This document shows positions 13,599-28,122 of a stretch of 64,000 bases of DNA, piece after piece. The translations under genes and the position numbers were made by a program. The notes beneath the pieces were generated by a model, which saw only the letters and a list, made by a program, of their open reading frames with translations, did no database searches and was not told the DNA's origin. Every line of letters starts with the position of its first letter. The stretch's first letter is position 1. The stretch is from assembly GCF_037975245.1 (NCBI RefSeq), contig NC_092565.1:7120999-7184998 (forward strand), read 5' to 3'. Origin of the DNA: Apostichopus japonicus. Lineage: Eukaryota > Echinodermata > Holothuroidea > Aspidochirotida > Stichopodidae.

Positions 13599-16344
13599 CT
13601 TGAGGATATTCGAAACGGAAACCTTTTCTTATGCAGATACCCTCTGAAAAGTTAAGTCCCGAGAGCTTCCTATCAGATGTTCAGGTTTGCCCTGATTGGT
13701 GCTTTCTTTCATCAAAGTTTATCCCAATTGAGAAACTTTCAACTCCTGAAGTACCAAGAAAGAAAAACAAATCCAGCAAACAGAAAAGAAAAACTTATTA
13801 AGACAACAAAAAGAAAAAGAAATGCAAAGTTTGTTCCAATCTGTCAGAAATGAAAGCTAAATTAAGACATCCATCAACAACCCGGACCAGAAAAGTTTAT
13901 AAACAAGTAAAAGCAAATTGTTCGTTTTGCCATGTGCAGTTAAATCCTCGACTGTGGTTATAGTGTACAGAATCTCTCCTTCTTGAAGGACAATGAAGAT
14001 TCCCCCCTCTGTAACTACTGGCAGGAAGACTAAATCCTGGAACCCCAGAGTTCAACTTGAGCAAAATCTTGAGCTGGTAAATTCCTTCGTAATTACCTCT
14101 GGAGGCTTTGTACTTTCTGTGAATGCTCTGTACAAAACCAACATCATCACCCAGTGGGAAATAAGACCAGAACCTCCTCCGATGACATTCATATGATTGA
14201 CATTTCCTACAGCCAATCAGAACATGGTTTTGAAAAGCTAGCACTTAAGCTCCGCCTCCTCACTGTCAAAGAGTTTTAGTGTCTCCCACAAGGTGAGCTC
14301 TGATTGGTGGAAGATACTAACTGCTTTCAGTGTATAGTGACAGAAGAGTAAGGATAAAGTCAGTTTTAGGTAAAAGGGATAACATTGTTAGAACATGATA
14401 CATACACTATGATGAATTGATAATAAATTTGGATTGCACAATTCAAATTTCCATGAACAATTTATGGTTCAAGTCGATGACTATAACCTATCTCAATTTG
14501 TAAAATTAATTGTAGTTATTGTTTATAATGGGGTGAGGTAGAATGGGGAATGGTGGGATGGTTTGGTCATATCTGTACAATCCAAGTTGGCACATTTTAC
14601 AAGGAATTTCAAACAGGAAATTGCTATACTTTTAGAGGCCTATAAACCAATTAGGGGAAATAATTAAAGAGTTGAAAATATCAGCTAAAAACCTGGTCAG
14701 GACTTTCATCAACTTGAATGTCTCGATTTTGACATTATTAAACATGTAGTCATCCCTTTTTCATAAGTGTTAGTGCGAATATTTGCCGAGGACCAGTTGG
14801 TTACAAACACATATCAAGTAAACTTGCCGTGGCAACTAGGGTCGGGGTAACTTGTGGCAGTAAAGAAGGATGATTACAATGAGCAATAACTTTAAACTGT
14901 ACGGGTAATTTACACTTGCATGGCCAATTGAGAGAGGCAGGGTTGGGACATGGGATAAGGTGAAAATGACACGACAAAACATACTTGTATTATTCAACCT
15001 TACATCACATATGAGGAGGAATTTCCAATAGCTGTACTATTTTGTTCCTCTCCTTGAGCATCACCTGTATCTTCCAAGAATCTAACATTTTTGTTGTTGT
15101 AATCTATGAGATGATAATGTTGATTCTTAATTGGTCCTGGAATACCTCCAGACCCATCCCCCTCCCATCCCCTCCCCTCCTTCACTTGCTCCTGTTAAGT
15201 GGCAAGTTCGGTTCTATCATCTGAATTTTCACCAATAGCCGTGCACAGTAAACCGTCACAGTACCTCTGCTTTGATACCAATCAATCCTACATTGTTGAC
15301 TCAGGGTTTCTTTTTTTTTGTCAGGAGACAAACAATTGACTTTACATTGAGGGTGAGGATTAGCAGTTTTGTACTTCATAGTAAATAACAACACTAACAA
15401 AAGGGTGTTTAGCCATTAATGCTTAACTACAAAAATACATCCAATTTGTTTCCTGAGTGTTTTTCTCTTTTTCTGCAAAGGTAGGTAAATATAAGGTGCT
15501 AGGATTCCTAGTGGTTTGGCATACACCAGATTCTTAACAGTTTAAGCCTGAAAGCTATTATCACTTGGTTGTGAACTTGTTTTTGTAAAGTAGTATCAGT
15601 TTAAGAACAAATTAAAGAGGGTTAATTTCAGGGAAAATTAAGGGCTTTACTTGTTGAAGAAATGTCAGATTTAGGTTACATACATGTCTGCATATATGTC
15701 CAGTTCAGAATTAAGTAGTCAAATTTGAATTGTTGAATGTGAAACCAGTGGCTGAATAATACAAAGTGCAGTTTCCTTGGTTTCAAGTAAACAAGTTGAA
15801 TTGATGTAATGTATAACATGTGTAATCGTTTATATAACAGTCTACAAATACGGTCTTTCTGAATTTAATTTGGGGCCTAAACTCACCCTTTAATTGTGCA
15901 ATGTTATCCTACATAATTTGAATGTCATTTTTCCCCCTTTTGTTCTTTACATTAATTGCTACTGCTCATGTTATACCATGAGTTACAAACTCCTGTGTGT
16001 AATATCTTAGCAGTGATAATAATCTAAAAATAATTTAAAATAGGAAATTACAGAGAGATACAAAATAGTGAATGTTTTAGAGATTATCTATGCAGGTAAG
16101 AGATTTATTAGTTTAAATTTAACCCGTAAGAGAAGTTAAAGGGTATGTGACATTATGCTTAAAATTAATCTTGATAGGTTGTAGACTTTTATTAAAACAC
16201 TGCAATCATTCCCTCAGATGTAACACAAATACTCAATATAAGAAAACAAACAGGACTTTATGGCCTCAAATATAACATGTTTACAATACAAAATAAACAT
16301 AAAACAAAATACTGTTAGCAAACTGCTTATCCACTAAAGAGCCT

Positions 16345-16415
16345 GTGTAAGAGAATGTGTAAACGTAAGTGGACCTGTGTTTCGATCCTAGCAGGATCTT
16401 CTTCAGAGGCTGAAT
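16345..16415 (-). repeat. Dispersed repeat with hammerhead-like core, copy 2
   Basis: The reverse complement at 16379-16406 is identical over the 28-base core to the copy at 60640-60667. The following bases also share a CTTAC/TTTACA phrase, so this is a dispersed repeat and not a chance hairpin. Confidence 0.55.
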
Positions 16416-18676
16416 GACAAGTGTTAAAAATACAACACAAATATGTCAAGGACCAAAGGTGTTGAATATCATCAGTTTTGATTAAAATATTGCAGCTGAT
16501 TATGCAATGGATTTACATTAACATTTAGGCCTGCACTGCACATCACCACCAAGTTCCCCTTTAGAGAAGCATTCCAAAGATTTCAAATATTTCAAATATT
16601 TAAGAATATCTTGAAAATCCAAAACAGCTGTGGAAAAATGACTAACACACATTTTCTTTTGTCATTGTGTTTTGTATCATTGACTATAACATATCAAAAC
16701 CCAATTCGGACAAATCAGTTCTCCTTTAACTTGCCTAATCTCTATCAGAGTCCGAGCTTATTCGATCTCAATTTTTAGCAGGTAGAATCAGTCCGATAGC
16801 ATTGAGCATTATAGCTCTGTGTATTGATGCACAGGCTGTACGCTGGATGAATGATAGCTCTAAATCATGTGCGATTAATCACTCAAACAATTGACATATC
16901 TACTGGCTCAGATTGGTCTGCTAATACCCCTCCACAAATAACCAAATCCTTTTCTTTTCTTTGGCCGTGGAGTGAACTGGGGGAAGTGAATCCTGTGATT
17001 GGTTTAACACTTTATCCTGTCGGTACCTGTTTGAGAACGAGAACCTTCCACTTACAACAATGTACTGGTAATTCTGTGTGAGGAGATCATGCATGCGGAA
17101 GATCTATTTCTGTTCCCACTATAGGGTCTGCTCATTGCTGTGGAATTAGGAATTTTATCAAAACAAAAACAGAGGGAATTTTAACAACATTTCGAACGGT
17201 AACAGTATATCTTCCAAGGGATGCTAACAATGATGTACAACAGCGTTAAAGTAGCAGTCTGTTTGAAGGCCACCTACAGTCGTACAAGTTGTTGTCTGTT
17301 TGGCAGGCTGCCTCCCAAACAGTTTCCTTTGGTAACCCAATGCAATTCATATTTCCCTATGCTGGTCATGACCCCATAAAATTACTAAGGTCTAAAATCA
17401 CCCGGTGTACTCATTGTTTATTAATAACTGCACAATTTGACTGATTTGATTGTAGTTGATTGCAAATTGACTGAAGGTTAGTAAATGACTGTATACACTG
17501 GCAAACAGTTCAATTTTAAATACTGGAAAATAACTCAAGGTGTGACAAAGAGGAAATAATTTTTGTTCACTGATCGAAATATATTTTGGCATCGACCCAG
17601 CTAGTGACCCACTGTAAAATCGCGGCCCATACTTTGGGATGTATCTGTTGGGTGTAGGAACTTTAAATATGGTGTAAATGTTAGAAATCACTAGTCTTTA
17701 AGACATTGCTACCTAGCATTTTCTCTTGAAAATTTGTACACATGACTCAAAAGTTCTCCCAAATTCTTAGATGGATATAAAAAGTTGCTTGTCAGTTCAG
17801 AATCAGGCCAGATTTGAAAAAATTCAAACGAATATGTTGTTTAATTGTCAGTCATATTCATTCTCAAACATTTAGACAAGATTTTGAAAAGTAAGATCTA
17901 AAACACTATACAGCCGTACCTCAATGAGACGGAGAACAAACTGATGTGAAATAACAGTGGTCCCAGGGGTTCAACACTTTTAGTCTGTACATCAATATAC
18001 ACTGATAAAAAATTGCAGCTGGACGAGCAAGCGTGGAGGTACGTTTGTCAGATACTCAGCTGAGATCACTTTGTTGGAACACCAAAACAACCATTTAAAG
18101 TTGCTCACATTATACTAACCATTTTCATATCACTTATAGGGGTGAATTATTTCTGTTTTTTCAACAAATATAAGAAAACAACTTTTTCAATCCAAAAATC
18201 TAAAGAAATATCAGACTCTGAAGAAGATCCTAAAAAAAATCTAGAGAGAAACTTGAGAAATGAGATACAATTTCTATCCTGTAAGAGTTCCCCCCCCCTC
18301 CCCTCTCTCGGTTACTCCTACAAATAAGGCACCAGTCCCCCACTTGTTGTACATTAATGCCGCAGTGGCATCACCAAATGTCATCCAATAATCCCCCATT
18401 AACAGCCACAGGGATGATGACGATTAAGAAGTTCATTCAGTTGCTACGAGAGCATTCAGGTAAACAAAGCTGGTACCAACAACAATTTCATCATCATCAG
18501 AGCTGGGGAAAAAATTTGTGGCAGGCTGAAAAAGGGCTGATGACATGCTGCGTGCAGTCTACTTGACGACTGAGATAACATTTGTTCCATAACGACAAAT
18601 TTGATTGGCTTACTGATGGATCTGTAAAGCTGATTTGATCAGATCGTATTTAACACATGGAATGTTCCATCTGTAT

Positions 18677-18699
18677 GTGATGATGATGATGATGATGAC
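18677..18699. repeat. Short (GAT)n microsatellite
   Basis: Seven GAT units. A G-rich stretch follows at 18785-18830. Confidence 0.9.
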
Positions 18700-20977
18700 A
18701 AAATTGAAGAGTATGATTGATGAGAATGCATCTGAATTTGATGCTACAGGTTTGTGGTTGTACAAGTATCAGACCCAATCAACACGGGGGGGGGGGGAGA
18801 AGGAAAAGGGGTGGGGGAGGGTTAGGGGAAGATAAGGAGAAATATTGTAATCAGCACACCATATTTGTGTTAACATGCTGGGACAAGCTTAATGTATAGG
18901 ATTTAAGACCAGGGCAAAATTATGCTCTTTTATTTAAAGCAATCAAACATAAATCTTACAACTTGGGAAGGAAAAACAGTTAACTTAATGGATATTAATA
19001 TTTAAGTTTCAACTTTTCCACTCCAAGATGAATCAATGAACTTATAAATTCTCACAAGGAATATAATATTCCAGATTTGATCAAATAAATTGACACATTG
19101 CGTATCTTTTGCAATTCATAAGTTTATGATTTCCATCGTTCTTTGCACCAGTCAAAACATGGTCCATCAAGATACTAGTTTCCAGTGCCAGCCACAATGA
19201 ACACAGCCTGATATTAACGCTTGATGAAGATTGTGTTTCTTCATTACACTGACAAGATATAGCGCCCTCAAAGTTGGGGGACTACTTTCCACTGTACCAC
19301 TAATAGATATATGTAACCATTGCCTAACCGGTTTAGTTCTATTGGATCAAAGCGACTGTTTTCATGTCATGGGGGAGGGCTGGTAATGATCGAGCCTGAG
19401 TGTTATCTTTGTGACATGGGTTATTAAACTGCGGTCTGATATATGAATGTAATCCCCATGGAACATCAGATGGATCTTGCAGTCTATAAACTCGACACTG
19501 AGCTTGATTGTGCATATACAAGCAGTGGTGGGTAATTACTGAGCATAGGAGTGTTTACAGCCTGAAATAATTCAACTAGAATCATAGATAAAAGCTGTAC
19601 TGAGATTATCATCCTCTCTGCAGTCATATAACGTTGGTCACACAATTCCGCTATCGAAAGCAACCCTGGAGCTCAACTTGACCATTGTGACCTAGTTTGT
19701 TGTGAAGACCCATAGCCCTGGACACTAAATGTTCAATTGATGAGTGCATGAACTATATTGTTCAAATCTGTTAATGAGAGGTGATTTTTAATTTAAGTTG
19801 AATGATGCAAACTTAAATTCCTGAGATTGGTTACTTACATTTGTTGAAACTAGACACTTCAATGCACCCCCCCAATTCAACCCCTTTCAAACAATATTGA
19901 GTGCCCCGCCCCCCGTCCGATCCCACCATCAATGAAGTTAAGACTATTGCAGTATAAAGACAATTGAAATTCTCAGTGAATAATAATGAAGAATATGCCA
20001 TTATAATGAAACAATGTTTACAGCAGAGATAAATGCTTTGATATGAACATATCCCCTTCAAAAATAACACAGTAATCCAGAGATCACTCAGGCTACTGGA
20101 ATTCTGAAGGACTGTATCTCCCAATAGCTACTGTAGTAGTAGTAGCAGTTTATCGGGAAGAAAAACAATACTTTACATTTCAGCCAGTAACAAATCAGTA
20201 CCAAATAGTGCAACCTCTTCTACTACTACTTCAAACCTCACCCCTTGACTCACAATATACAACTGTCAACATTAACAATGTTCTATGTTTAGCAACAAGT
20301 GTGACCATTTTTTGATAATTCTAGCATATATTGAGGACAACACTGCTTTTCATATATAGCTGGGATTCCAGTTTCCAGGACTGATTTTACACTGAATTAT
20401 TCGACTTTATCAAGTTTGTCTATCACTTTTCTAAGGGAATCCTCTAGCCAAACAAGTGGTTAGAAATAAATGATACTACATCTCTAGTCCAGGACGGTCT
20501 CTAGCGTGTTTGTATTTGAATTGTTACGTTGTTAGGATATACAAATAAATTAGTCACACTATTTACAACTAATCACCCACTTAAGTATTAGATAAACAGT
20601 TGTTCCTAATTTGGAGTAATTTAAAGTCATTGGTATTTGATGTAAACCCAGTGACTTAAAAGTAAGGTCGTATTCTGGTGATTTTCTCAATTTGTAAAGT
20701 AATTAACAGATCGGGTAAATCACCTCTGAGTTGTACTGCTTAAACGAGGCAATCGGGAAACAGAGCAAGTGTTGAGAGCAAAGTAAAAGTATAAGTGGAT
20801 TATTGAAGCAGAACGAGAGATAAACACAAACATCATTATTGATCTACCTGATAGAGGTAACTGTCTAAAGGACTTCCCGATATATGTTTAAGGTTCCTTC
20901 ACAGACAAGACTTAATCACATCTAAAATATGACATCATCGGGCTAACTGTGCTTCGATTGTTGACGTTGGATATATA

Positions 20978-21349
20978 CAGTGGAGGAGCGTCCATACAGT
21001 CAGGGGGGCGGATGCCCCCCATGACGGACTCAAATGGACTGCTGGCGCCCTTTTCAGCTATTCACCACTTTTTACTTATTCGCGATTATTTACTTTTTTA
21101 TTGCGCTCTCATCTACCTATTGACATTTGTCACATTTTGTTGGCGATGACACCTATTTATTCTTCGTTTATCTGCAAATTAGCAAGGCCCGGAAAGGGTA
21201 ATTTCCGGCGATATATGGAGTATCTTTACTCAACAAAATTTCTGTACGCTCTGCGCCAACCTATGGTGGCGCTCCGCTTAGATAAAGTCTGAAGCGCCCA
21301 TACAAACCATTCTCGCCCCCTCTGACCAATACCCCTAGCTCCGCCACTG
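20978..21349. mobile_element. MITE with CAGTGG...CCACTG ends, copy 1
   Basis: It begins CAGTGGAGGAGC and ends GCTCCGCCACTG. Flanks are GATATATA (20970-20977) and GATGTATA (21350-21357), matching at 7 of 8 bases. This fits a small non-autonomous hAT element. It contains no transposase. Confidence 0.65.
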
Positions 21350-21695
21350 GATGTATATATATATTACGGAATGTTTCTTTTCTGTAATAGAGATGGGTTT
21401 TGTAAATGCTGGATGAAAAATTAAAATCCTCTTAAAATGACCTAATGATGGCATTGGTTTTAGTGTCAACATCCACTGTTTATTACATTCAACCTTGAGA
21501 AAATGAAGAGAAAATCAAAGGGAAAAGGTTTCAGATCCTGATGATAATTAATATGAAGACACAATTTTTTATAAAATGACAGCTCCCAGACACGCCTTTT
21601 TGACATGAGGATGTTTTTCAAACAGAACAAGTTTTTTCTTAATAGCTGTTTGGGGGACTTGTTGCTCTTCACAAAGGTTGTATATTTAAGCTAAA

Positions 21696-22020
21696 CAGTG
21701 GCGTAGAAAGGTACTTTTGAGTGGGGGGGGCTGAAGACTGATGGCCGGCCTAGGGGAGAGGTCTAAGGGGAGGGGGTACCCCTGGTGCCACCTGGAAATT
21801 TTTTGCATTTCCAGGTGGCCTCAGATGCAATTTGGTGCAATATAGCACACTTCAACACCCACTCCATTTTTAAATAATTTTGCATTTTCACCTGGCCTTA
21901 GATGCAATTTGGTGCTCCAAATGAGATTTTTTTCTCATTTGGAAATGAAAAAGGGGTTTTCTGACTTGCGAAGCGGGGGGCGGAATGATACTTCCGCCCC
22001 CCCCCATATTTTTCACTAAA
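21696..22020. mobile_element. CAGTGG-type element, copy 2, right end lost
   Basis: It begins CAGTGGCGTAGAAAGG like its relatives, then has G-runs and a repeated phrase with CTCAGATGCAATTTGGTG. A matching right end CCACTG was not found, so the 3' boundary is approximate and the copy is probably truncated or eroded. Confidence 0.45.
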
Positions 22021-23459
22021 GATGATGGTTAGGTATGTGTTCCTACATACTTTAAAATACAACAGGGTACTTGTCATGAATTGTCACTTTTAACCATCTA
22101 TGGAACTGACATTGAAATCCCATGAGATGGTATGAAGATACATCTCTCCTTCTTACCAATGTTATATCTCAATGTTCTCAACATCCAACAGTAACCAGTT
22201 CTGGTTAATTTTCTATCATCTTTAAAAGTGACGACAAAAAGAATAAAACATAAATAAATATATAAACCATGTGTGTACTCAAGCAAAACAGTGCCTAACT
22301 GTATTGCAAACCGACTGCATAGAATTTCAAAACATATCCCAATGTTCAAGAAAGTGTTTTCCACTTTTCATGACAGGTGTCGAAATCATTGTGAAAATTT
22401 TGTAACGAAATATATTTGCTGACACCAAAGAAACCCCCAAAAACCCATTTCTGTCACACTCGCATTTTTTTCTCTCATTTGATTAAATCAGCAGAACCAT
22501 CTCTCAAATTGTTATGGCACTGTTTAGGAGGACAATAATTACTTTGCCACCTCCATACCACAAATTTTTATCAATTCCATTAAATATTTGTCCCCCGCAC
22601 CTACTTCCGACGATGACAGGGACGTTGATTTTGGGAGGAAAACATTCTGCCTCATCCCACAGATTTTACTGCCATCAAAGGACGAACCCGATATTTAATT
22701 GGAATTATGATTAAAGTGCCAATGACAGAGGGAAGTGTCACTGGCGTTCTGTTTGGATAACTAGTGGGATACCTGCCCTTTACTTTTAGCCTCTCGTGAC
22801 CCCTTTTGGTCTGTTAATAGGTTTACCAGTCTGATAAAAGTCCAACCGCACTTGTGTCCAAAACATGGGTCGGTCTGGAGGGCACTTTAGCAGAATAACC
22901 AACACAAACATTCCTTATTGTATGACAGGATACGAAAAGAAAATCGTTTGGACGTTAAAAGCTGCATATTTATTCAATTTAAGAAATGGGGGGAAAAAAA
23001 GGAAGTAATAAAAAATTAAGAAAGAATTCATTTAAATTTGCAATACATGACGGCCACTAGCAGTGGTGTGGGTACTTTGAAAATATGAATATTGCATTGA
23101 TATAATTGAGAAAGTGTGAGATCTGTGGTAGCCTTTGAATCATGCAAGCTATAGTTATACAATAAGACAAATTTATCATGAATATGCATGAGATTTGCAT
23201 AAATTGATTTGACTGTATTATAGTCTGAGCCAATTAACTAAAGGAGATTGAACTGCCTGGTCAGTGTAGATACCGTACTTTGAATCTTATAAATTTTCAC
23301 ATACTAACGGTGTATTGAAAGACAGATTGAACTGGATGCTGATTATATAGTGGAGGGCACACGAGAATGATCGGACCAACTTCACAAGAGCACATGTAAC
23401 AAAACAGGGTACCCTACCTGACACAGCAGGAAGAACACAATTGAATGATCAAACTTGGA

Positions 23460-23925
23460 AAGTTACTACCACCATGCCTCCTCCCCTCCCTCCCTTCCCT
23501 CATCCCTCACTTTCTACATAAATTCTTGATATCCATAAATTGATAATATTCACAACTACCTAAATGAAATGAACCTAGTACATTCTACCTGGCACCCCTT
23601 GATTACCCCCACTCCTTCACCCCTCCCCTTCCCCCATCCCTTACCCTTCGAATAAATTCCTGATACCCATAAATTCATAGGATTCACAACTACCTAAATG
23701 AAATGAACCAAGTACATTAAACTTTACTACCTGGCACCCCTTGATTACCCCCACTCCTTCACCCCCTCCCCTTCCCCTATCCCTCACCCATCGAATAAAT
23801 TCCTGATACCCATAAATTCATAGGATTCACAACTACCTAAATGAAATGAACCTAGTACATTAAACTTTACTACTTGGCACCCCTCTATCACCCCACTCCT
23901 TCACCACTGCCCCCTCCCCCTATTT
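23460..23925. repeat. Tandem repeat, unit about 142 bp
   Basis: A little over three copies of a unit with a C-rich block (CCCCACTCCTTCACCCC) and an AT-rich block containing CACAACTACCTAAATGAAAT and GATACCCATAAATTCATA. The CTAC(C/T)TGGCACC landmark recurs at 23585, 23727 and 23870. Confidence 0.92.
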
Positions 23926-24846
23926 ATACTGTCTATACTGTAGATGGGATGAATTCTTTACACTACGTCCCTTACTAGAGTGACCTCCTTGCTACCTGAA
24001 GTGACCCCCTTTCTGCTGTGCATGGAATTAACCCTATATTTTGTTCCAAATTTAATTGTGAGACAGCCAGGTATGAGTCCTATCAGATTATCATCAGACA
24101 GTACACACGAGTCCATCATCATCTTGTAATGACTAATAAACCAGACATTACTACATCCACCCACACAGAGACCAAAAATACAGGGCACTTGCTGGTGTGT
24201 CAATAGCCAACCTCTTTTAATCAACTGAAGAGCTTGCTTTTACAACATTAAGCTTTAAATTGAATTATACCAGTGTTGACATCTATAAAATAGCAAATTC
24301 TGAGTGTGGGAGTCATAATCATATAACACCAAATATGTTTCACCCAACCCCCCCCCCCTCCGCCCCTTCCCTGCTACTCTTTCCCAAGTTTCCCTGGAAA
24401 GAAAAATTGTGCACTCTGCTTCACTTTATGCTACTTCAGACAGGATGCTATAAAAAGAATATAAAAACCGGCTTCATTGAACTAGCAACTCGGCTAAGAA
24501 ATAGATAAAAATGAAGCCGAAAATAGTTTGCACTTCCATAACTTAGAAATAATTTACAGAATAAATCATAAGGTTGATGAATGCGATTTGCACAAAGATA
24601 ATAATCTCGGCTAGATGCTAACGAACAATTTTGATTAACAAGTTGTCTCTCGCATGAACAAATGTAATTTACTCATTTCTCCAATGGATCAATATTTTAC
24701 TAAAAATGTACGTTTAACACAAAGATTTTATGTACAGCACAGACAGTTTTATGGAAAATTCAGGTTACAATTGGTTATCAGTTCAACACTGGAAACTACC
24801 CTTTCAAGCAAACCCTTTTTCAGTGGGGAAGGAGTGTTAAGTGCTG

Positions 24847-24869
24847 AAAAAAAAAAAAAAAAAAAAAAA
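24847..24869. repeat. Poly-A tract of 23 bases
   Basis: An uninterrupted A-run in intergenic DNA. It could be the tail of a retroposed sequence, but I see no recognisable body upstream and no target duplication. Confidence 0.9.
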
Positions 24870-27660
24870 TCAAAGCAAACAGCTGTTCAAAGGTTTCTTA
24901 CAAGTAAAGAACAGTAGAACATTGACAAGATCTACAAATACTTTCGTAATATCTGAAATTGCTGTTTCAAGCATTTTTACCATCATTTTGCAACCACTGG
25001 AAAGCCACGGCATTCCGTAGCATTTTGGTCTGTCATCGAGTTTCAAGAATATTTTAAATAATTTTCATTCATGAATGAACTAGTAACTTTATTCACTTTT
25101 TGAGAGTCTCAACTTAATATAAGTCTTTCTAAGTCTTTTTGCCAAGTACGTACATAGTAGTCCTTTTCTGCACTAACCCGCCACTTGCCTATAAATTTGC
25201 CTAGCTGGTAAGTAGCACTTATGTTTTCCTAAAGAGTTGAAATAATAAAAAAGAAAGTATGCTATATGATGAACTGTGGGGTAGTTTTTTATACATCTTG
25301 GACTTTTTGCATGAGATCTTGTAAAAAGATTTTATTATGGAAATTAAAAATAATGGAAGAAAAAGACACACAGCCAAATGTAAGCCAAAAGAGAGTTGTG
25401 CAATCGGTTCTGATAATTCTAAATTTTTATCGAGAAAGCAATTCTATAACCGGGAAACCAACAAGGAGAAGAAGAAGCAGTCTATATTGCTCACGACAAG
25501 AAATTCATAGCCCAGCCAGGGATTAGGAATTGTCTGCCAACGTAATGCAACAACATGTTTTACCATAAAGATGCATGCCAAAGCTATTCTTATACCTAAA
25601 TATTACCCGCTAATTTATTCCGAAGCAGAAATATCTGACATGTGATACTGTCCCTGGGACTAGATTTGGGACAGACAGATATCCCTCGGAACTAAAATCA
25701 ATTTTCCTTTTTTTTTATTTTGCTTCTTTTTCTGTTGTTTTTCATCACAAATCTGCTAATTCATGACCTAGTTATGAGTAGATGCCACTTAATCCTCCCC
25801 AGTTACCTAACATCATTATCGCACTTAAGGTTTGGTCATGAAGTACATCGTCGTTCACTCAAGGTTTCAATTTGCGAAGGACGTTTTTTCGTGCAAAGAA
25901 CATGAATCTTAGTGACCCTCTCAGCAAGTAGAAGAGACACGAAGATCGATGCCAGGTAAAAACACTAGATAAAATATAAGAGTCGTTTCTTGGGTTTGTT
26001 TCTTCTCGTTTAAGTTGTTTTTAAGATTGCTAATTATTTTTCTGTTGCTAATTAAATACATCCACAAATATTGTACAGCTGAATTTGCTCCATTGAAACT
26101 AATTGCCACTTAACCTAGCTGGTCCCCTCCTTGCATTTACTTAAATGTAGGCTCATTATCTAAACTCAAGTTTCAACAACTATATTTCTGTCACATATTT
26201 TCAGTACATATAAATATACAGTGTGCATACAGTGAGAGACCTGGGAGAACCCACAAGAAGCTTAGCAAAGCGTCGATACGTACCCCCTAGAACGGAAAGT
26301 GTATACCGTATAACTTAATTTACTAGATTGCATATAAGAACAATAGTCGAAAACAAAAGAACACTTAACACAAAACAAGAACAGAACAAAACAGAAACTG
26401 CAAAGGCCTATTAAACATAAAATACCTTGTCACAATCTTCTGGACGCAAGGAAACATTTCCGTTATGCATTCCATATTAAACATGAACTAATGTTTTGGT
26501 ACTATCGTATACCAAATAATCACACAATGACGATAATAATTTTTGTTTGCAAACTTTTTGGCCTATTTCGCAGGGGTTGAAGGAATGAAAAACTAAAACT
26601 TCAAAATCATTCACCTTTAATCAGTTAAAATCAGTTTAAATCAGTTAAAAAATTCTTGACCTACACGAAGACACACTTTTCAATGAACGATTCTCTCTTT
26701 TTGTGCAGAACTTAAAAAAAATACCACATGTGTAGAAATAATTTTGAACAAACGCTAAAAAGCTAAAATTAAAATTATACATGATATAAGCAGGCTTTCA
26801 CTGATTCCTGGTTTTTTGGCTTTCAAAGCTGGTGCTTGAGCATGTCACGATTTTCACAAATATTAATACCATTCACTTTACAGGATATGATGATCCAATT
26901 CAACTTACCACGTAACAATTAGGTGTAGAGAGGTGTTGCTCAGGTAAGATACAAAACTGTTGTGATACACTTAATGAGAAATTCCTCTTTGTTTTTTTTC
27001 TTCTCCATGCATCATGCAGAGAACACAGTGAGGTTGATCCTTCCTGTACAAATGTCAAATGTTAAAAAAGAGTAGGAACAAAGGCTGTGTTAGCTCAAAG
27101 TATAGTTCCAGTATTCAGAAGTAAAAAAGAGGTCTATTTTCGGGACAGGACAATAGAAGTAGGCGGAGAAGTACATCCCTCAAACCAGACTTGTACACAC
27201 TTGACCAATGAAAGAACTCTAAACACACTAGTGTTGATACAGTTAACTGGCCATCAAGAGGAGACAAACGGGGTACACACTGGCCCCTCCAGATTATTGA
27301 CGCCACGGTAGCCCCTAATGTCAACCGAAGGAATAAATATCTCCCGCTAATAAGCAAACAGGCCATTATCGTCCATGGTCAGAGTTGAACTTGTTCCGTT
27401 GATTCGGAGATACGGTTATTCAATATTAAGAAAACAAAAAACTGTTCCTAATTCTGTTCAATGGACAAATTCCTACTCAATTTGTGTGTGTACACTTGAC
27501 AAGGCTGGACAAATAAGATTTTGCATTTTTTTTTTTTGGTTATCAAAACTTTTAACAAGAGAAGTTATACTACTAGGTATGTAAACATTTGTGAAGTGTT
27601 TGACCTATGGTGTTAACTTTGGCCATATTCTGTTTTTTTTTTATTTGTTTAAGAGGCCAT

Positions 27661-28122
27661 CAGTGGCAGCACCAGCCTAGGGAATTTTTTTTTTTTTGGG
27701 GGGGGGAAGCAACTAGAGGGCAAGGAATATATCTAAGGGGGCCAAAAATATAACACTAATATGGGAAGGGGGAGGGTCTAAAGGAAGGGGGCCATCTTCC
27801 CTTTGGGAATTTTTCTACAAGTAAAATGGCTTAGATGCAAAATGGAGCTATCATTTGACAATTTTTCACATATCTAACCTTCCTAAAGTATGAAATTTTA
27901 TAGCGAGTAAGAACTGTTTTCTATGTTCGACAAACTGAGTGCCCGCGGCTTTGATCCAATAGAAAATGTTTTATTGCTCGACTTTGGTAGGCAGTGGAAG
28001 CTGTTTCTAATACAAACAATTAGCCTAGCTCTATATATTTTGGATAAGTACCAGATCTGGTTGAGGGAGAAACTGGGGGGGTGGCAAGGAGAAAATCCCC
28101 TCCCCCCGTAGCACCACCACTG
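27661..28122. mobile_element. CAGTGG-type element, copy 3
   Basis: It begins CAGTGGCAGCACCAGC and ends GTAGCACCACCACTG. Flanks GAGGCCAT (27653-27660) and CAGGCTAT (28123-28130) match at 6 of 8 bases. The interior is G-rich, with a CTTAGATGCAAAATGG phrase resembling copy 2. It has no coding capacity. Confidence 0.55.

Noticed and set aside
13897-14244. 115-codon minus-strand frame upstream of the signal-peptide exon
   Set aside because: It has no homology that I recognise and lies in the likely promoter side of that gene, with CCAAT-like sequences nearby.
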